Origin: Utricularia gibba
Lineage: Eukaryota > Streptophyta > Magnoliopsida > Lamiales > Lentibulariaceae
Reading direction: 5' to 3'
Length of the DNA: 64,000 nt
Assembly: GCA_002189035.1 (NCBI GenBank)
Contig: NEEC01000002.1
Location: 3,423,501 to 3,487,500, forward strand
The position numbers and the translations under genes are program-made. The notes below the pieces were generated by a model, which saw nothing but the letters and a program-made list of their open reading frames with translations, was not told the DNA's origin and searched no databases. This document shows, in pieces, positions 37,808-50,011 of this stretch. Each line of letters starts with the position of its first letter. The stretch's first letter is position 1.

Positions 37808-37959
37808 TGTAACCAGATGTTGCCTGTACCTCTCGATAAAAGCACTCCGCTGCGAAAAAATTAAGAAGATGAGATGGGTGAAGCCACAAGATTCAATCCG
37901 AACAACGCTGTGAAAGAGAGAACCTGAACTGCCGCCGGCTAAGGGTTCCGGGTGCGGAA

Positions 37960-38100
37960 GTTGCAGACTTTATAGTTGTTGAAACACCAAGCCCATCATT
38001 AAAGCCCAGGTCATGTGAATGGGCTTCTGAAGAATCGATGTGGGCTACTTAGAAGCGCTGTTTCTCGCGTGGGCCGCAACAGAACTCCCGTGCTGGCTAA
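37960..38100 (-). promoter_or_regulatory. L23a promoter with TGGGCY (site II) cluster
   Basis: Several TGGGCT/TGGGCC motifs on both strands lie just upstream of the gene (37,990-38,080: for example AGCCCATC, AAGCCCAGG, ATGGGCTTC, GTGGGCTAC, GTGGGCCGC). Site II elements are established promoter motifs of plant ribosomal protein and other growth genes. The region may also serve the divergent gene on the right. Confidence 0.65.
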
Positions 38101-38256
38101 CTCTTTTTGTTTATGCTACACGTGTCGTCTGGCTCGTTGTGGTCTCTGGCTTCATTCACATCGCCTACTAAACTCCTCCTACCGAATGAAATGAAACAAA
38201 ACATACCTCCGGCTCCAGCTGCTGTTGCCTACCCACATACATTATTCATTAAGAGC

Positions 38257-38276
38257 GGCTCGGCTCGGCTCGGCTC
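38257..38276 (+). repeat. GGCTC tandem repeat
   Basis: Four perfect copies of the pentamer GGCTC in the shared upstream region of L23a and the DUF4378 gene. Confidence 0.85.
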
Positions 38277-39062
38277 GTCGTCTTGTTTTGTTTCTAGTGA
38301 GACTAAAGGCCTAGGCTCTCCCGCTACTGGACGGGGGTTCCTTGTTTATTCTGTACCAGTCTCTCTCTCTAGTTCGCATTATTTCTCGAAACTGGCAGCC
38401 ACTAGCGGTGGCCCCGCCCCCACCTCCGGGGCATCTCTGCCCGTACGAAGTCCAACGCCCTTTTTTTTGTTTTCATTTTTTTGTAGGAACAAGAGTAACC
38501 CCTTGCTGCTCCGGGTTTCTACGTTTGTCATACGTGGCTGATCATAGGAATGCCACGTGCATATGCCGCTCCATTTAGCGTTAGAAATGCAATGAATTTT
38601 CATGTTCAAATGTGGGAAAGTGAGGAGGAAAGTTTTCAAACTGGGGGAGTCCAGTTCCGCCATTAATGCTTGCCCGCCCGCCCCCCGCCTTGCCCACCGG
38701 CTCCACTCCTCTCTCTCACATGCTCTCCGTGCCTCTTTCCTCTTTCCTTCTATAGGTGGGGATGTGTGTGCGTACCTCGTCTTTGTCATCTGCTGAGAAG
38801 GCCCGCTACTCCTATGGTATGTGTGCTAGCCCTTCTCTCTACTTGGCTTGCTCTCTTTCCTTGTTCTCTACACAGGATGGTGGAGCGCAGTGTGTTTCCA
38901 AGGACCTGGATCTGCGCATTCATTACTCTTTTTTTCTTTTTTTGTTTTGTTTTGTTTAGGTGAAGATCTCGATCTGTGAATGACATCAGCTGGATTCTGG
39001 ATGGCGACGGTTTTCGAGGTGGCACCGTCTGTGGCTCGCTTGCTCGAAATTTCTGATTTCAA

Positions 39063-42000
39063 ATGAGCATCGGTAAGGGTTCTTCACTTTCTCTGCTTTT
39101 CTTTTAGTAATGTAAATGGTGGGCTGTGGGTACCAGCATCTTTCTTTGGCTATACCGGCTTCTTTGCTTGTTGTAGTGAGTTCACAAAAAGGAAATGAGG
39201 AAAGCTCCGTACGGAAAGTCGAAAAGTGCCTTCGGCATTGAAGGTTATTTCTTGCAGTTCTTCTAATGTGGCCATGAGAACAGAAGTGCTTTTGAATATT
39301 ACTACCTTGCTTCGTCTGGAAAGAGAATGATGTACAATTTTGGGTGTTTGACAGGGATCCGACGGGGCGAGATCCACAAATCTACTCCGAAGCTGTCTGC
39401 AGATTCACATTCTTATATGGATGTTAGCAAAAGAGATGATATGGTATGCACTTCTCAACTTCTCTTCACTCTGAGAACATGATGCTTTATCGAAATCTCG
39501 AGTAATCAGTTTTGGCTTCATCAGTACACCCTCGAGATGAGGCAGAGGCCCAGTGCCCGAGCCACTGGATTACCAATGAGGAAGCTTTTAGCAGAGGAAA
39601 TGTCCAAGGAAATTCAACACAAGAGGACAACGCAGAGTGTTATTGCGCGGTTAATGGGCGATGAAGGATTGCCATCTCCTAGCAATGCTCACACAAAACA
39701 ACAGGAATCACCGGACTTCTATACAGAGGAATGCTTCAAATTCTGCTAATTGGAGCCCCATTTTCTTGAGAACCTAATCAATCATAGAAGCTCAACGAAC
39801 CAACCGGTGTTTAAGGATGTGCATGAGGATATGGGAGGGCCGCACTGCATAAATCGTGTGTATTCTTCAAGGTGGAACACGAATTCATTTCTGGCGGATC
39901 ATGATGTTGATGCTGAGCAACTTTCAGCTGACGAAATGCTTCAAGACTCAGGTGATCTGGATGGGGAGTTAGATATGCTTGACTGTGCCAAAGTGAAACC
40001 GCAGAAAATTTTCAAGCAACCAGGTTCTTTGGTTCCAAGGCATTCAATTGGTTTCCAGGATGATGGCCAGGCTTCTATTGGGAGCCCTATCACAGTTTTA
40101 AAACATTTGAGCCCTGAAACTGAAAGAAATTCAAAAGCTAGGAGATCAAGGAGGCATTTCTCTGGTATGTTACACTCCGCTACTCACCTGATGCGCAAAG
40201 ATGGCCTTCTCCTTGATTCTAGTGATAATTCGCTCACTGTTTCGTTCGAGAAAGGGTTGATAGGATTACACTACCTACAAGGATTGTGGTGCTAAAGCCG
40301 AACCTGGGGAAGATCAGGAATGCAGGGGCATCCTGCTCGTTAGCTGATGTGCCTTATGGCCATCTGCATAACTACCATGTAAGGAGAAATCAATGTACAA
40401 CTGAATCAGTAAAGGAAACTTCGACGGAAAGATATTCATCTCATCAAATGGGTTTGCTAAGGCGCATGCCTAGAGAGGCTGGTGAGATTGCCTTTCAAGT
40501 TGCTTCGAGAATGAGAGAGTATAAGGATGAAACTGCTGAGGTAGTTTCCTCCGCTTTTAGTGGATATGTCGGAGATGGTAGCTCATCTGAGTCGATTGAA
40601 AGTGATTCAGGAAGCAAGTTTGAACCTTTTAGATTTCCCTACCGACATTCACTTGACCAATGTGTACTCCATGCATGCTCATCCTCTCGTTCTGGAGAAC
40701 CATCAATGAGTAGGCAAAATACAAAGTGGTTATCTGGGAAACTGAAAAGTTCTCGGAAATATCAGGAGTTGGAGATGTTTAACAGTGGCAGCACAATAGC
40801 TGAAACGCTTGCCTTCTCGGAAAGGGATTCTGGACCAATGGATTTAACTCCTGAAAGCACTTCTGATGTGGCAAAGAAGAACCCTTTTGTTAGCTGTAGT
40901 GTAGCCTCTATACAGCATGCTCCTTTGGGCATCAGTAGCAAGGATGGTTGGGAAGATGGCAAAAGCTTGAATTCATCTAGATCAATATCAAAGCCTACTT
41001 CTTTAGGTGAGATAAACCATATAAAAAGTGAGATGATTGGAACTCAGCGTCTGCCGCACAGCAGTGGGGTGCACTTTGGTAAAAACGAGGCGAAAGGAAA
41101 ATGCGATGACATAGAAAATAATTTGTATAAAAATTCAAGTTTTTGTAGCAAGAAGCCTCGTTCTTTTCGGCATCTAAATGCCAGTGAAGCAGACCCTTCA
41201 GCACCCAACATACCAGAAAAGCAGTTATCTGACAATCCTGAGTGCGTTCCTTCATGCTGCAAGACTCCAATCTCCAGGTTTGAATTAGATCTTTGCTTCT
41301 ACAAAGTGAGCTTCTGGTTTACATAGCATCAGGCAGGGTCATGTGTATTAGTTACTGTGGTATGACGGATCTACATCTACTTTGTTGATTGATTGTTAAA
41401 ATGTGTTTGTGATCCTCCAGGAACTTCCCCAGGGAACATTTGCCCAAAGTTCTCCTCCCTCACGATGCCGAAAAACCGAGCCTGATTCATCTGAGAGCTC
41501 TAAAGAGGCCGATCATCCAAGCCCAGTCTCAGTTCTTGAAATCCCGTCTCGGGAGTATATATCAACCTGTGAAAATTTTGAAAGAGTCAGCGCCGAACTA
41601 CATGGTATGGAACTTGTCTTACAGAGTAACCTTATCTGTATGGAGCTCTTCGAAATTCTCGCATGCTAGTTGGTTAGGGAGCATTTGGGACAGAAATTCA
41701 GCAGGTTGTAACCATTACCCTCATCTTTCTCGTATAGAACTAAGAAGACACTTGCAGCTTTTGAAGCTGGAGTCTGGTACATGTGCTGCATCCACCATTG
41801 CTCCCGTTGAAGAAGAGACCACGAGCGTAGCATCTGAAAGCAACTTGGGAGAAGAATCTGAATGCTGGCGGACGACTTACGCAGTGAACGTGCTGATCGG
41901 CTCAGGCCTTGAAGAGACGGATTTTAGCCTCTTAGAACAAACTGGCACTATCCAGAGAACCCTCTGGACGCTGGTCTGTTCGACGAACTTGAGAAGAAGT

Positions 42001-42341
42001 ACGGGACTGGAACAAGTGGGTCGAAGTCAGAAAGGAAGCTACTTTTTGACATGTTAAATGCAGACCTCCTAGATGTCTTCCGAGACCATGTTGACTCTTA
42101 CCCGTGGGTGATGCCGAAATTGGTAGGGGGGATGAATTCCAGACGGGAAAAAGAAGCAGTTGGTGATGCCATCGACAAACTGATCAGCCGGGATTTTTCC
42201 AAGTGGGAAGTGGAAGCATCACAAGGAGAATTGGACAAGGAGATGCAGTGGTCAGATGTCAAGGGAGAAATCGACGGTGTAGGCGTGGACATTGAGAAGT
42301 TGTTGATAGATGAGGTTATATCCGAGGTCTTGTCTGCGTAA
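39063..42341 (+). CDS. VARLMGL/DUF4378 protein (TRM-like), several frame breaks
   Basis: Five exons are supported: 39,063-39,072; 39,355-39,443; 39,525-41,276; 41,421-41,604; 41,738-42,341. The exon-1 start MSIG is joined to a conserved-looking RRGEIHKSTPKLSADSH. The motif SVIARLMGDEGLPSP is the VARLMGL-type M2 box of TRM/LONGIFOLIA-related proteins; IVVLKPNLGKI, HPSPVSVLEI, LQLLKLES and a C-terminal DUF4378 (FDMLNADLLDVFRDH, VDIEKLLIDEVISEVL) follow. TRM proteins act with TON1 and PP2A at cortical microtubules, but many DUF4378 members are uncharacterised. Breaks are a TAA at 39,747, a frame change near 40,250 restored near 41,250, and a one-base loss near 41,945. Splice sites and both ends are conserved, so assembly error and early pseudogene are both possible. 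Arabidopsis At2g39435 may be its counterpart (from memory). Confidence 0.8.
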
Positions 42342-42983
42342 AAGTATCTGGGTTTGCCTTTTAGTCACAGCAAACGGAATCCGGAGAACAATAAGAGGAA
42401 GCCGGGCAACAACAGCCATCCACTTTATGCATTAGGTAGGTATAGAGAATGAACGCTTCATCTTCTGCTGGCTTGTAAATGAGTTTTTCTTGGAGGGAGG
42501 GAAACACGATCGCTTGTTGACGGTCGCCTCGTCCACTCTCTCAAGGTCTCGACACCGCGGGTCGACGGCAGTGCGAGTCGAATCCACGTCCTGGTGATCT
42601 TCTTTCCACGCACCCTGTCATTTTCCAGGCCTATTGGGCCAATTTTCCATGTAGAGAACAGTCGGCCGTCATTCACTCACCGTTGGGCGGCCCATGTGTT
42701 GAGACTGCATAGCAGCCATCTGCGCTCCCCCCTCCCGTCAAGTTCCAGCGCGACAATTCTAATTTTTCTCCCTCCATTGCACTTCCATGAAAATTGGCGT
42801 CTTCCCCGGAGCTGCCCAGGTGTCCGTCTTCTCTGTTTTTACGGAAAAATTAAGCCTGCTGTCGGATTGAGATTTTCTTTCATTCTGACGCTAAATCCGT
42901 TGGTTTCTTCTGTATCCTTCGGTTCTCTTCCCGGAGTCATACGTCTCTCTTGATCTAGCCTATCCGTTTCTGCGTAACCCATT
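42342..42983. other. 3' flank of the DUF4378 gene and upstream region of the phosphatase
   Basis: No coding motif seen. The right half is pyrimidine-rich, like a plant 5' leader. It probably contains the transcription start of the phosphatase gene or of the RS2Z-like relic that follows. Confidence 0.4.
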
Positions 42984-43062
42984 ATATCCAAGGAGGACTC
43001 GCTCTCGAGAGTCCTGAGCTTATTTCAGCTGATATGGCAGGTATTTTACAAATTTGTGTTTC
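42984..43062 (+). pseudogene. relic of an RS2Z exon-1/intron-1 junction
   Basis: This stretch resembles 47,862-47,935 in the SR gene, including the exon end and the first bases of its intron. Shared blocks include GGACTCGCTC, a CGAGA, TTTCAG and the 13-mer GATATGGCAGGTA, which spans the splice donor, then ACAAnTTTGT. It sits where the first exon of the phosphatase is expected. The likely origin is a decayed partial copy of the RS2Z gene 4.9 kb downstream. Judged by eye only. Confidence 0.5.
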
Positions 43063-43152
43063 TGTGTTGCGTTTTTAACTTCTGTTCTTGAATTATTTGC
43101 ATAAATTGTGCTAAAATTACCTGGTTAACTCCTTGTACAAAGTGTTCTGCAG

Positions 43153-46027
43153 GTTCATCCTACTCTTCCTACTTTGTGCCATGGGAATTCTCGCCAGAGC
43201 CGAGGATTCTTTTGATGTTCGCCTGCACTTATCAACCGTGACCAGGTTTCCTGTCCCTTGAACCTCTTTTCATTCCGTGGGTTTAGTATGCTTGAGTTGT
43301 TAGATTTTGGGGTGCTACACTGTCGCTATTATGTTTCGTAGAGAAATCAGTGCAGGTTCCCAGTGAAGACTACTCTTGTTTTTGGTTAAAAAACCCCATA
43401 ATGATGACATTCTTGAACACTTTGCAGATATGATGCCGCAAAAGGCATCCCAGGGAGGGAATTTGTGCCTTCAAGTATTCCTAGTTATTGCAAACCTATG
43501 CATTTAAACCTTTTGGTAATCATGACTTCATTTTTTTTTTAATTGAGCTTCTATTGTTATAAATCATTTATTCTGCTATTTTGGCATCTACAGTTGAGTT
43601 TTTTTTCCCTTTTTTGGACCATCCAAGATGCCATACTAGGTTTTGTTTTTATTGCCTTATTTCTATTATTGATGTAAACCTAAGGCTTTTTAAAGTGATA
43701 TGGCTTACCAAGTTATTTGCTATGCCCATTCTGCTTCTGCGTCCCTGTCATTATGGTAACCTGATCGGTTGGTTTTAGGCAAGGCATGGCACTCGTGCTC
43801 CCACCAAAAAGAAATTGAAAGAATTGGAATCTTTAGCTACCCGCCTGGAGGTCCTTTTAGAAAATGTGGACAAAAACTCAAATTTGATTCCCGGCTGGCT
43901 GTTTGGATGGAAGTCACCTTGGACCAGAATGTACCGTGGTGGAGAGTTGACTAGCGCAGGAGAAAGTGAGCTGTTTGAGCTAGGTGTTAGAACCATAGAA
44001 AGATTTACGGAACTATTTGAAGAGGAGTATCATCCTGATACCTATCCAATTATAGCCACCCAGGTTTGGATTTGATCATAGAGCTTTTCTTGCATACATA
44101 ATTTTGTAGCCTTAGTTACTGAATAAACTATATAAGTATAATATATGTATTCACCAATTTTGTCCGGAGTCCTCTTCATGGAAACCCAGGCTGCTAGTAG
44201 CTATTTTATCAACCTTTTCTGTTGCTTCTTGTCCCCTTCGTTTAATTGTCCTTCATTTTCTAATCCAAATTCCCTTCAACGGTATGGTTGTAATAAGGTT
44301 CCTCGAGCATCAGCTAGTGCTGTAGCATTTGGCATGGGCCTCTTTAGAGGCAAAGGAAGTCTTGGGCAAGAACATCATCGTGCTTTTGCAGTTATCAGTG
44401 AGAGTCGTGCCAGTGACATAATGCTGAGATTCCATGATTGCTGCCAAAACTACAAGGTATCCCATTTCATAATATATTAATTGCAGCAGGTAATCGTGTC
44501 ATTAAATATTTCCTTCAAGTTGTGAAATCTGTGTACTTTTGTAAAGAAGCTAAGATTTGCGATGACTTTTCAGACATTCAGGAAGAGCCAGGAACCTTCT
44601 GTCAATAATCTGAAACTACCTGTTCTAAATGAAATAGCCCACGCATTTTTTTCTCGTTGGGGCATGAATGTCACAGGAAATGATGTATCGTCCCTATGGT
44701 ATCTATGTAAGCAGGTAAGTTGCCTCATATTTTTTCCATTGTATTCTTATCTGTATCCAACTTTAATTATTCGCTCCATCTATCCCAGGAAGCTTCTTTA
44801 CTGAACACAACCGATCAAGCCTGTGCTCTTTTTAATCCTAATGAGGTAGTTTTATTTTCTTTCTCTTTATGATAACACATTCAGGTCGGTATTGTTGCCA
44901 AATGGACGTCCATTTAACTCGTGGCTTTTATTCTCTAATGGAGACTAGCATGCTACTCTTCTTTAAAACGTGGCTTGATTGTAAGACTTGCAGGTTAGGA
45001 TGCTTGAGTGGACGGATGATCTTGAGCTCTTCATATTGAAGGGTTATGGTAATTCCTTAAATTATCGGATGGGCGTTGCATTGCTTAAAGATGTCATTCA
45101 TTCAATGGAACAAGCGGTGAATGCTAGTGAAGGCACGGTTCCTCCATCTTTTTTTTCCTTTTCTCAGCTTTCCTTGTGTTTAGCTCCCACCGCATTGATT
45201 TGCCTAGACAGTTGAATTTTTGGGCATTCCCTAGACTTTTACTCCCATGAAATGAGATTTTTCATTGCACAACCTTTTTGTTTTCCACATTGATAGATGG
45301 AAATGCAGCTAGGAACCATGAGAAGGCAAGGATAAGGGTCGCTCATGCAGAAACACTACTCCCATTTTCCTGTTTGATCGGACTGTTTCTTGATCAACCT
45401 GGTAAGCATGATTGACACCTTCCCTATGTTTTCCTCTTTGCTGATTTGCCATTTCTGTCCACTGATATATTTTCTTGTGGAGCTTCAGAGTTCGAACTTT
45501 TACTGCGGGAACAGCCATTAAACATACCTCCCCAGCCACCGCAAAAGAGAGCTTGGCATGGAAGTACCATCGTCCCATTTGCGGGAAATAGCATGCTGGT
45601 ATTGTACAGATGTTCAGCAAACAACTCCAACAAATATTTTGTGCAAGTGCTGCACAACGAACGCCCAATCCCGTTGGCGGTGAGCTTCCTGATACATCTA
45701 TTTCGGATGCCCCAGAGCTAATGCTCTCCATTGTGTGTCCATGTGCAGGGTTGTGGCGATTCAGACTTTTGTCCCTTTGAAGTTTTCAAGGTAGGACACA
45801 ACTTGCTCAAACCTCTATCCCCCTTTGTTTCCACTGGTTGACAAAAATGCCAATGCCCCCGCCAGGAAAGGATAGCTGCCCCTCATTTGAAGCACGACTA
45901 CAATCTACTTTGCTCTGCTGCGGATTCCTCTTGTCCTGTGCGACCCTCCTTCGCTGCCAGGATTCTCCAGTTGTTGAGTTGGGTTTTCCGAGGGGACGCG
46001 GTGAATCCCAAGAACAATGAACTCTAG
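43153..46027 (+). CDS. MINPP1: multiple inositol polyphosphate phosphatase (histidine acid phosphatase)
   Basis: Exons: 43,153-43,245; 43,428-43,515; 43,779-44,063; 44,298-44,456; 44,574-44,714; 44,789-44,845; 44,994-45,132; 45,297-45,401; 45,489-45,679; 45,749-45,790; 45,866-46,027. About 487 residues. The enzyme removes phosphates from InsP6 and lower inositol phosphates in the secretory pathway or apoplast. The catalytic RHGTRAP motif (phospho-accepting His) and the proton-donor motif HAETLLPF are present. A hydrophobic stretch (FILLFLLCAMGILA) looks like a signal peptide. The initiating exon is unclear: its first codon phase does not fit the nearest ATG (43,034), which belongs to the RS2Z-like relic, and an internal Met at 43,181 would cut the signal peptide. 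The donor at 45,133 must be GC (AAG|GCACGG) to keep frame, which is uncertain. Confidence 0.9.
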
Positions 46028-47299
46028 ACGCCCTCTCCTTCTTCAGCACCTGTTTGGTGTGTGCAACGTCATCTCCATTGCTCCTTAATAGTTTAACCAA
46101 TGCTTAGATTTTGAAGTTGACGTTTCCTTGGTAAAGACAATACATAATTTGCACGGGGCGCAGATTTTAGGAAACACTTTTGTGAAATTTACATTTTCCA
46201 TATTTAAATTAAAAAATTTGTATTAAAAATAATTAAATTAAAAACATTCATATTTATTTACTGTATTTTTATTTTTAAAGAATACCATTTGTTTAATAAT
46301 TTGCAACATTATTAAGATTTTTAAATTAATTGGTAAATTATTTCAATTGCTATCGAACTTCATAATAGGATATAATGAATACTTCATAATTCATATAACT
46401 ATTATTACATAGATAATAGACTAAGTGAAGCTCTTTACTATTTTGATTTTGATAAATTGAAACACTATACAACAAATAATATGAAATCCATTATTCCTTA
46501 TAAGAGCATTGAGTAAAACTCTATTATTTGTGATTGATCTTTCCTATCCAAATAATATGTATGTAAATCTCATTTTTACATCACACACACCAAATATGTT
46601 TAAATAAGTATATTCATTTTTAATTTGATATTGTTCTTGTTCATTGAGACAGACTTTTACCTAAATGTATATCCCATTTAAATTTCCAAGACACCCCTAT
46701 CATTAATAAAAACTAAATAAATAACCACACATAATTCAAAATAATAATTATATATATATGAAAAATATATGTTGATACTAAAATTTGAGATCTAAATAAA
46801 TGCTTAACCAATTGAGGTAAGCTTTCTTGTTTTTTTATAATAAAATTAAGCAATTTTACTAAAATAAATATTCACATAAAAAATAAAACCAATCAATTAA
46901 GATTTAAATTTTTTCATTAAATGCTAATCAATCGATATGATTTTTATATTTCATTTTATATATTTAAAATGGATATAAACATTTTATAAAAAGCATTGTA
47001 ATTCCATAAATAACATGTATAATTTATTCATAATGTTATAAAACATCATAAATAATATTTTTGTAATATATACTAAAAATAATCAATTTTTTTTTAAAAA
47101 TAAAATTAAAACATATATTTTTTGAAATTTAAGAATGAATATAATCATAAGTTATTTTTATTGAAATTAAATATTATATTTATTTAAAAATATATTATAA
47201 TATGTTCATTAACAATGTCCGATGTAATATAAAGTTAATTTGTAAATAAATTTTAAAAGTAAGGTATACTACTAATAGAATATCAATATGTTCAAAAAT
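46028..47299. other. AT-rich intergenic region
   Basis: Very AT-rich with no gene or clear transposon ends. The sequence 46,680-47,290 is low-complexity A/T DNA. Confidence 0.5.
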
Positions 47300-47360
47300 G
47301 AATACCGTTAGGTCTGTTGGGCCTGTGCTTGGGTCGGATTAGTTGGCCCAGCCCAGTCTT
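47300..47360 (+). promoter_or_regulatory. RS2Z promoter with TGGGCY motifs
   Basis: TTGGGCCTG, TTGGGTCGG, TTGGCCCAG and GCCCAG occur within 50 bp, about 450 bp before the start codon. The 5' leader contains an intron (donor at about 47,519, GAAGGTACGC; acceptor TTGACAG at 47,797), a common feature of plant housekeeping genes. Confidence 0.5.
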
Positions 47361-47805
47361 CGCTCATAGTTGCGTTATATATCTATCAATCATTTCGCCG
47401 TCGAATAGGCAGGCACCTCATTCAAGTCCTGGAGGTCTGGCTCTCCCTCCGCTAGTTGTTTTGTTTGTAGAAAAAAAAAATTAGGGTTCTGCTCGAGATC
47501 GAGAATTCGCCCCTGAAGGTACGCGTTTTCGTGCTTCGGTTGCTTTTGAACTCTCGCGAGCCGCGACTGTTATATTGTTCTAGCCTTTCTCTAAATTACT
47601 TGTGTATTTGAAGTTTCCTTTTTTTGTGTGGCTGTAGTTCGCATATCTCTTTTATTCTTCTTAAGTGGTGATGCGCGTTTCTTGTTTTCACGATTTCCTT
47701 AGTTTAGCTCTTTCCTGCCAGAGTTTGGGGATAGAATTGCCTGATTCTCATTTTGCTTTTTATTTCATTCTTCTTCCTCCTAAATCTTAAATTGACAGAA
47801 AAAGA

Positions 47806-49761
47806 ATGCCTCGCTACGAAGATAGGTATGGAAGTACTACCCGTCTCTATGTCGGCCACTTGTCCTCAAGGACTCGCTCGCGAGATCTGGAGCACGTTTT
47901 CAGTAGATATGGCAGGTACTCCACAAGTTTGTTTATTCTTGAATTTCCGTATTGCTCAGATAAGTAGAGAGTCATGAAGCTGCTGACTGCTTCCCGTAGC
48001 ACTTGTAATTTATTTTTGTATCCCAAATGTGAGTAAGAGCTAGCCATTCTCCAAGCGTGGATTTCGCTTGCATCTTACGATGCTTTTTGAGAAAGCCAAT
48101 AAACGGCGCAAGTTTTAATTTTTATACTATTAGTTTTGTTTTGTATTGTTTACCCCAACTTCTAGAAAAATAATCCGCAACTAAGCTTTTGAAACTAACC
48201 AAAGAACAAGGCCAAAAATCTCCTGGGCTCTTTTGTTTTGACTTTATGATTCTGTTGAAGGTTTCTGAGCCTTTGCCTGACTTGGTGGTCAATGGTGGGA
48301 GGGTGGAGATTCCCTGACCTGATTGTCAATGGTGGGAGGGTGGACTTGGTGGTTCTTTGCCGATTGTTAGAAGTCTTTGGCGATTTTCTATGTTATCTTT
48401 GCGTGTTTATATGGAATTTGGAACAATCAAACTGGTGTTTAGTTCGTCTTGAGGACCAAGTATGATCCAATGAAGTACGTAAGTAGTTATGATGGCCTTA
48501 CTTTTCTGGAAACCATTTGCGCAGAGTGCGAGACGTGGACATGAAGCGAGACTACGCTTTTGTTGTATGTTTCACCACCCTATCTCATCGCTTGATCGTG
48601 AATGCCTTATTAAATGCTTTCATGGATATGGTTGCATTCTGGATCTGTAAAATATCGAGGTTCTCGTGTGTTTTGCATTTCCGTAATCATGCAGGAATTC
48701 AGTGATCCAAGAGATGCTGATGATGCTAGATACAACCTGGATGGGAGAGATGTTGATGGCCGTCGTATTACTGTGGAGTTTGCTAGAGGAGTGAGCGTTT
48801 TTGTTTTCCGCTTGCTGCATTTCTTTCTTTCTGCATGGCTGGTTTCATTCCCCGTTATTCTTCTTCCTGGTGGCATTTTCGGGATTTGCTTCTTACACTC
48901 AGGTGCCACGAGGGCCTGGAGGAGTTAAGGAATATGTTGGAAGAGGTCCTGCTCCAGGCTCAGGACGTTGCTTCAATTGTGGCATTGACGGTCATTGGGC
49001 TCGAGACTGCAAGGCTGGTGACTGGAAAAATAAGTGCTATCGCTGCGGGGAAAGGGGTCACGTCGAAAGAAACTGCCAGAATAGTCCAAAGAAACTGAGG
49101 TTTGTAGGCTGTCTGCTGCAATTTCACCGGACACCTCTGCAGTTTTTGCATTTGTTGATGCTAATTGTTGTTCGGTTGAATGGTGCTCCAGTGGACGTGG
49201 TCAGAGCTATTCGCGTTCACCGCGAGATCTCGATCTCCTCGCCGGGGCCGCAGCCGAAGCCGCAGTTTCAGCCGTAGCCGAAGCTATAGGTACCCTGTTC
49301 TTTTTCCTTGTGTGGTGCATGTTGGGGGGGTTGTGTCTGAAGGCTGAGGGTAACAGCGTTTTCTCTCATCTAGTCGTTCACCTGTGAGAGGAGGGCGTGA
49401 TTCTGATTACAAGGACAGGAGATCAAGAAGCCCTGTTGATCGTAGCCCTGGTCCAAAAAGGCGTGGATCTTCTCCCTACGACTCGAGGAAGCGCAGTGTG
49501 ACGCCCGATAGAGATGTTGTGTTGGAGAGAAGTGCTTCGCCTCCCGTGAGAGGTAAAATGGAGACGGAAGAGCAAGATGGTTATGGTGAGAGCCCCAAGG
49601 AGACCAGCCGCAGCCCCGCAGGTCGGAGGTATAACGAGAGCCCTTACGCCGCGAATGGCCGCCGTGGCAGCCCCAGTCCGAGTCCTAGTCCTGGGCATAA
49701 CAGGGCCTCGGTTGATGGCGGTGAAAATGGAGCTTCCCCGCGAGGCAGCGAGTCTCCCTGA
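47806..49761 (+). CDS. RS2Z33: RS2Z-type SR splicing factor, one frameshift
   Basis: Coding exons: 47,806-47,915; 48,525-48,564; 48,695-48,790; 48,903-49,099; 49,192-49,289; 49,374-49,761. The plant-specific RS2Z factors bind pre-mRNA in nuclear speckles and promote spliceosome assembly. Residues about 11-80 are an RRM ([20 protein letters not shown]). Two CCHC zinc knuckles follow ([14 protein letters not shown] and [14 protein letters not shown]), then an RS-rich region and an SP-rich tail ending [10 protein letters not shown]. The summed length is 929 nt, one short; in exon 5 near 49,221-49,226 the frame must shift by one base to read [14 protein letters not shown], giving 309 residues. 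The 609-bp intron within the RRM matches the long regulatory intron known in this family, where alternative splicing autoregulates the gene. The symbol is by family; RS2Z32 is as likely. Confidence 0.92.
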
Positions 49762-50011
49762 AACCATCTGGATGGCTTAGATTTGCGTGAACTACTACCT
49801 GCTGCTGCTCTGTTTCCCAGACTTAGATTTCAAGATCTTGATATGAAGATGATGAGTATGAGGTGGGCTGAACCTTAGGTGTTTTAATACACTGTCTTGA
49901 CACTTTGGAATGTGGAGGCTGTGTGAAGCAAAGAAGCTTGAAGATTAGACACGACATAAAATGTTCGTATCATCATCCTGTTCGCCAATCGAGATTGCAG
50001 GCGAATGCTCG

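Noticed and set aside
38107-38541. 144-codon frame upstream of the DUF4378 gene as a separate gene
   Set aside because: Lies in the divergent promoter, is low-complexity, has no domain and overlaps similar frames in other phases.
43034-43040. ATG at 43,034 as start of the phosphatase
   Set aside because: It belongs to the RS2Z-like stretch, and splicing it to the next exon gives the wrong phase with a stop at the end of that exon.
49423-49767. Minus-strand frame opposite the last RS2Z exon
   Set aside because: Antisense shadow of the repetitive RS/SP codons.
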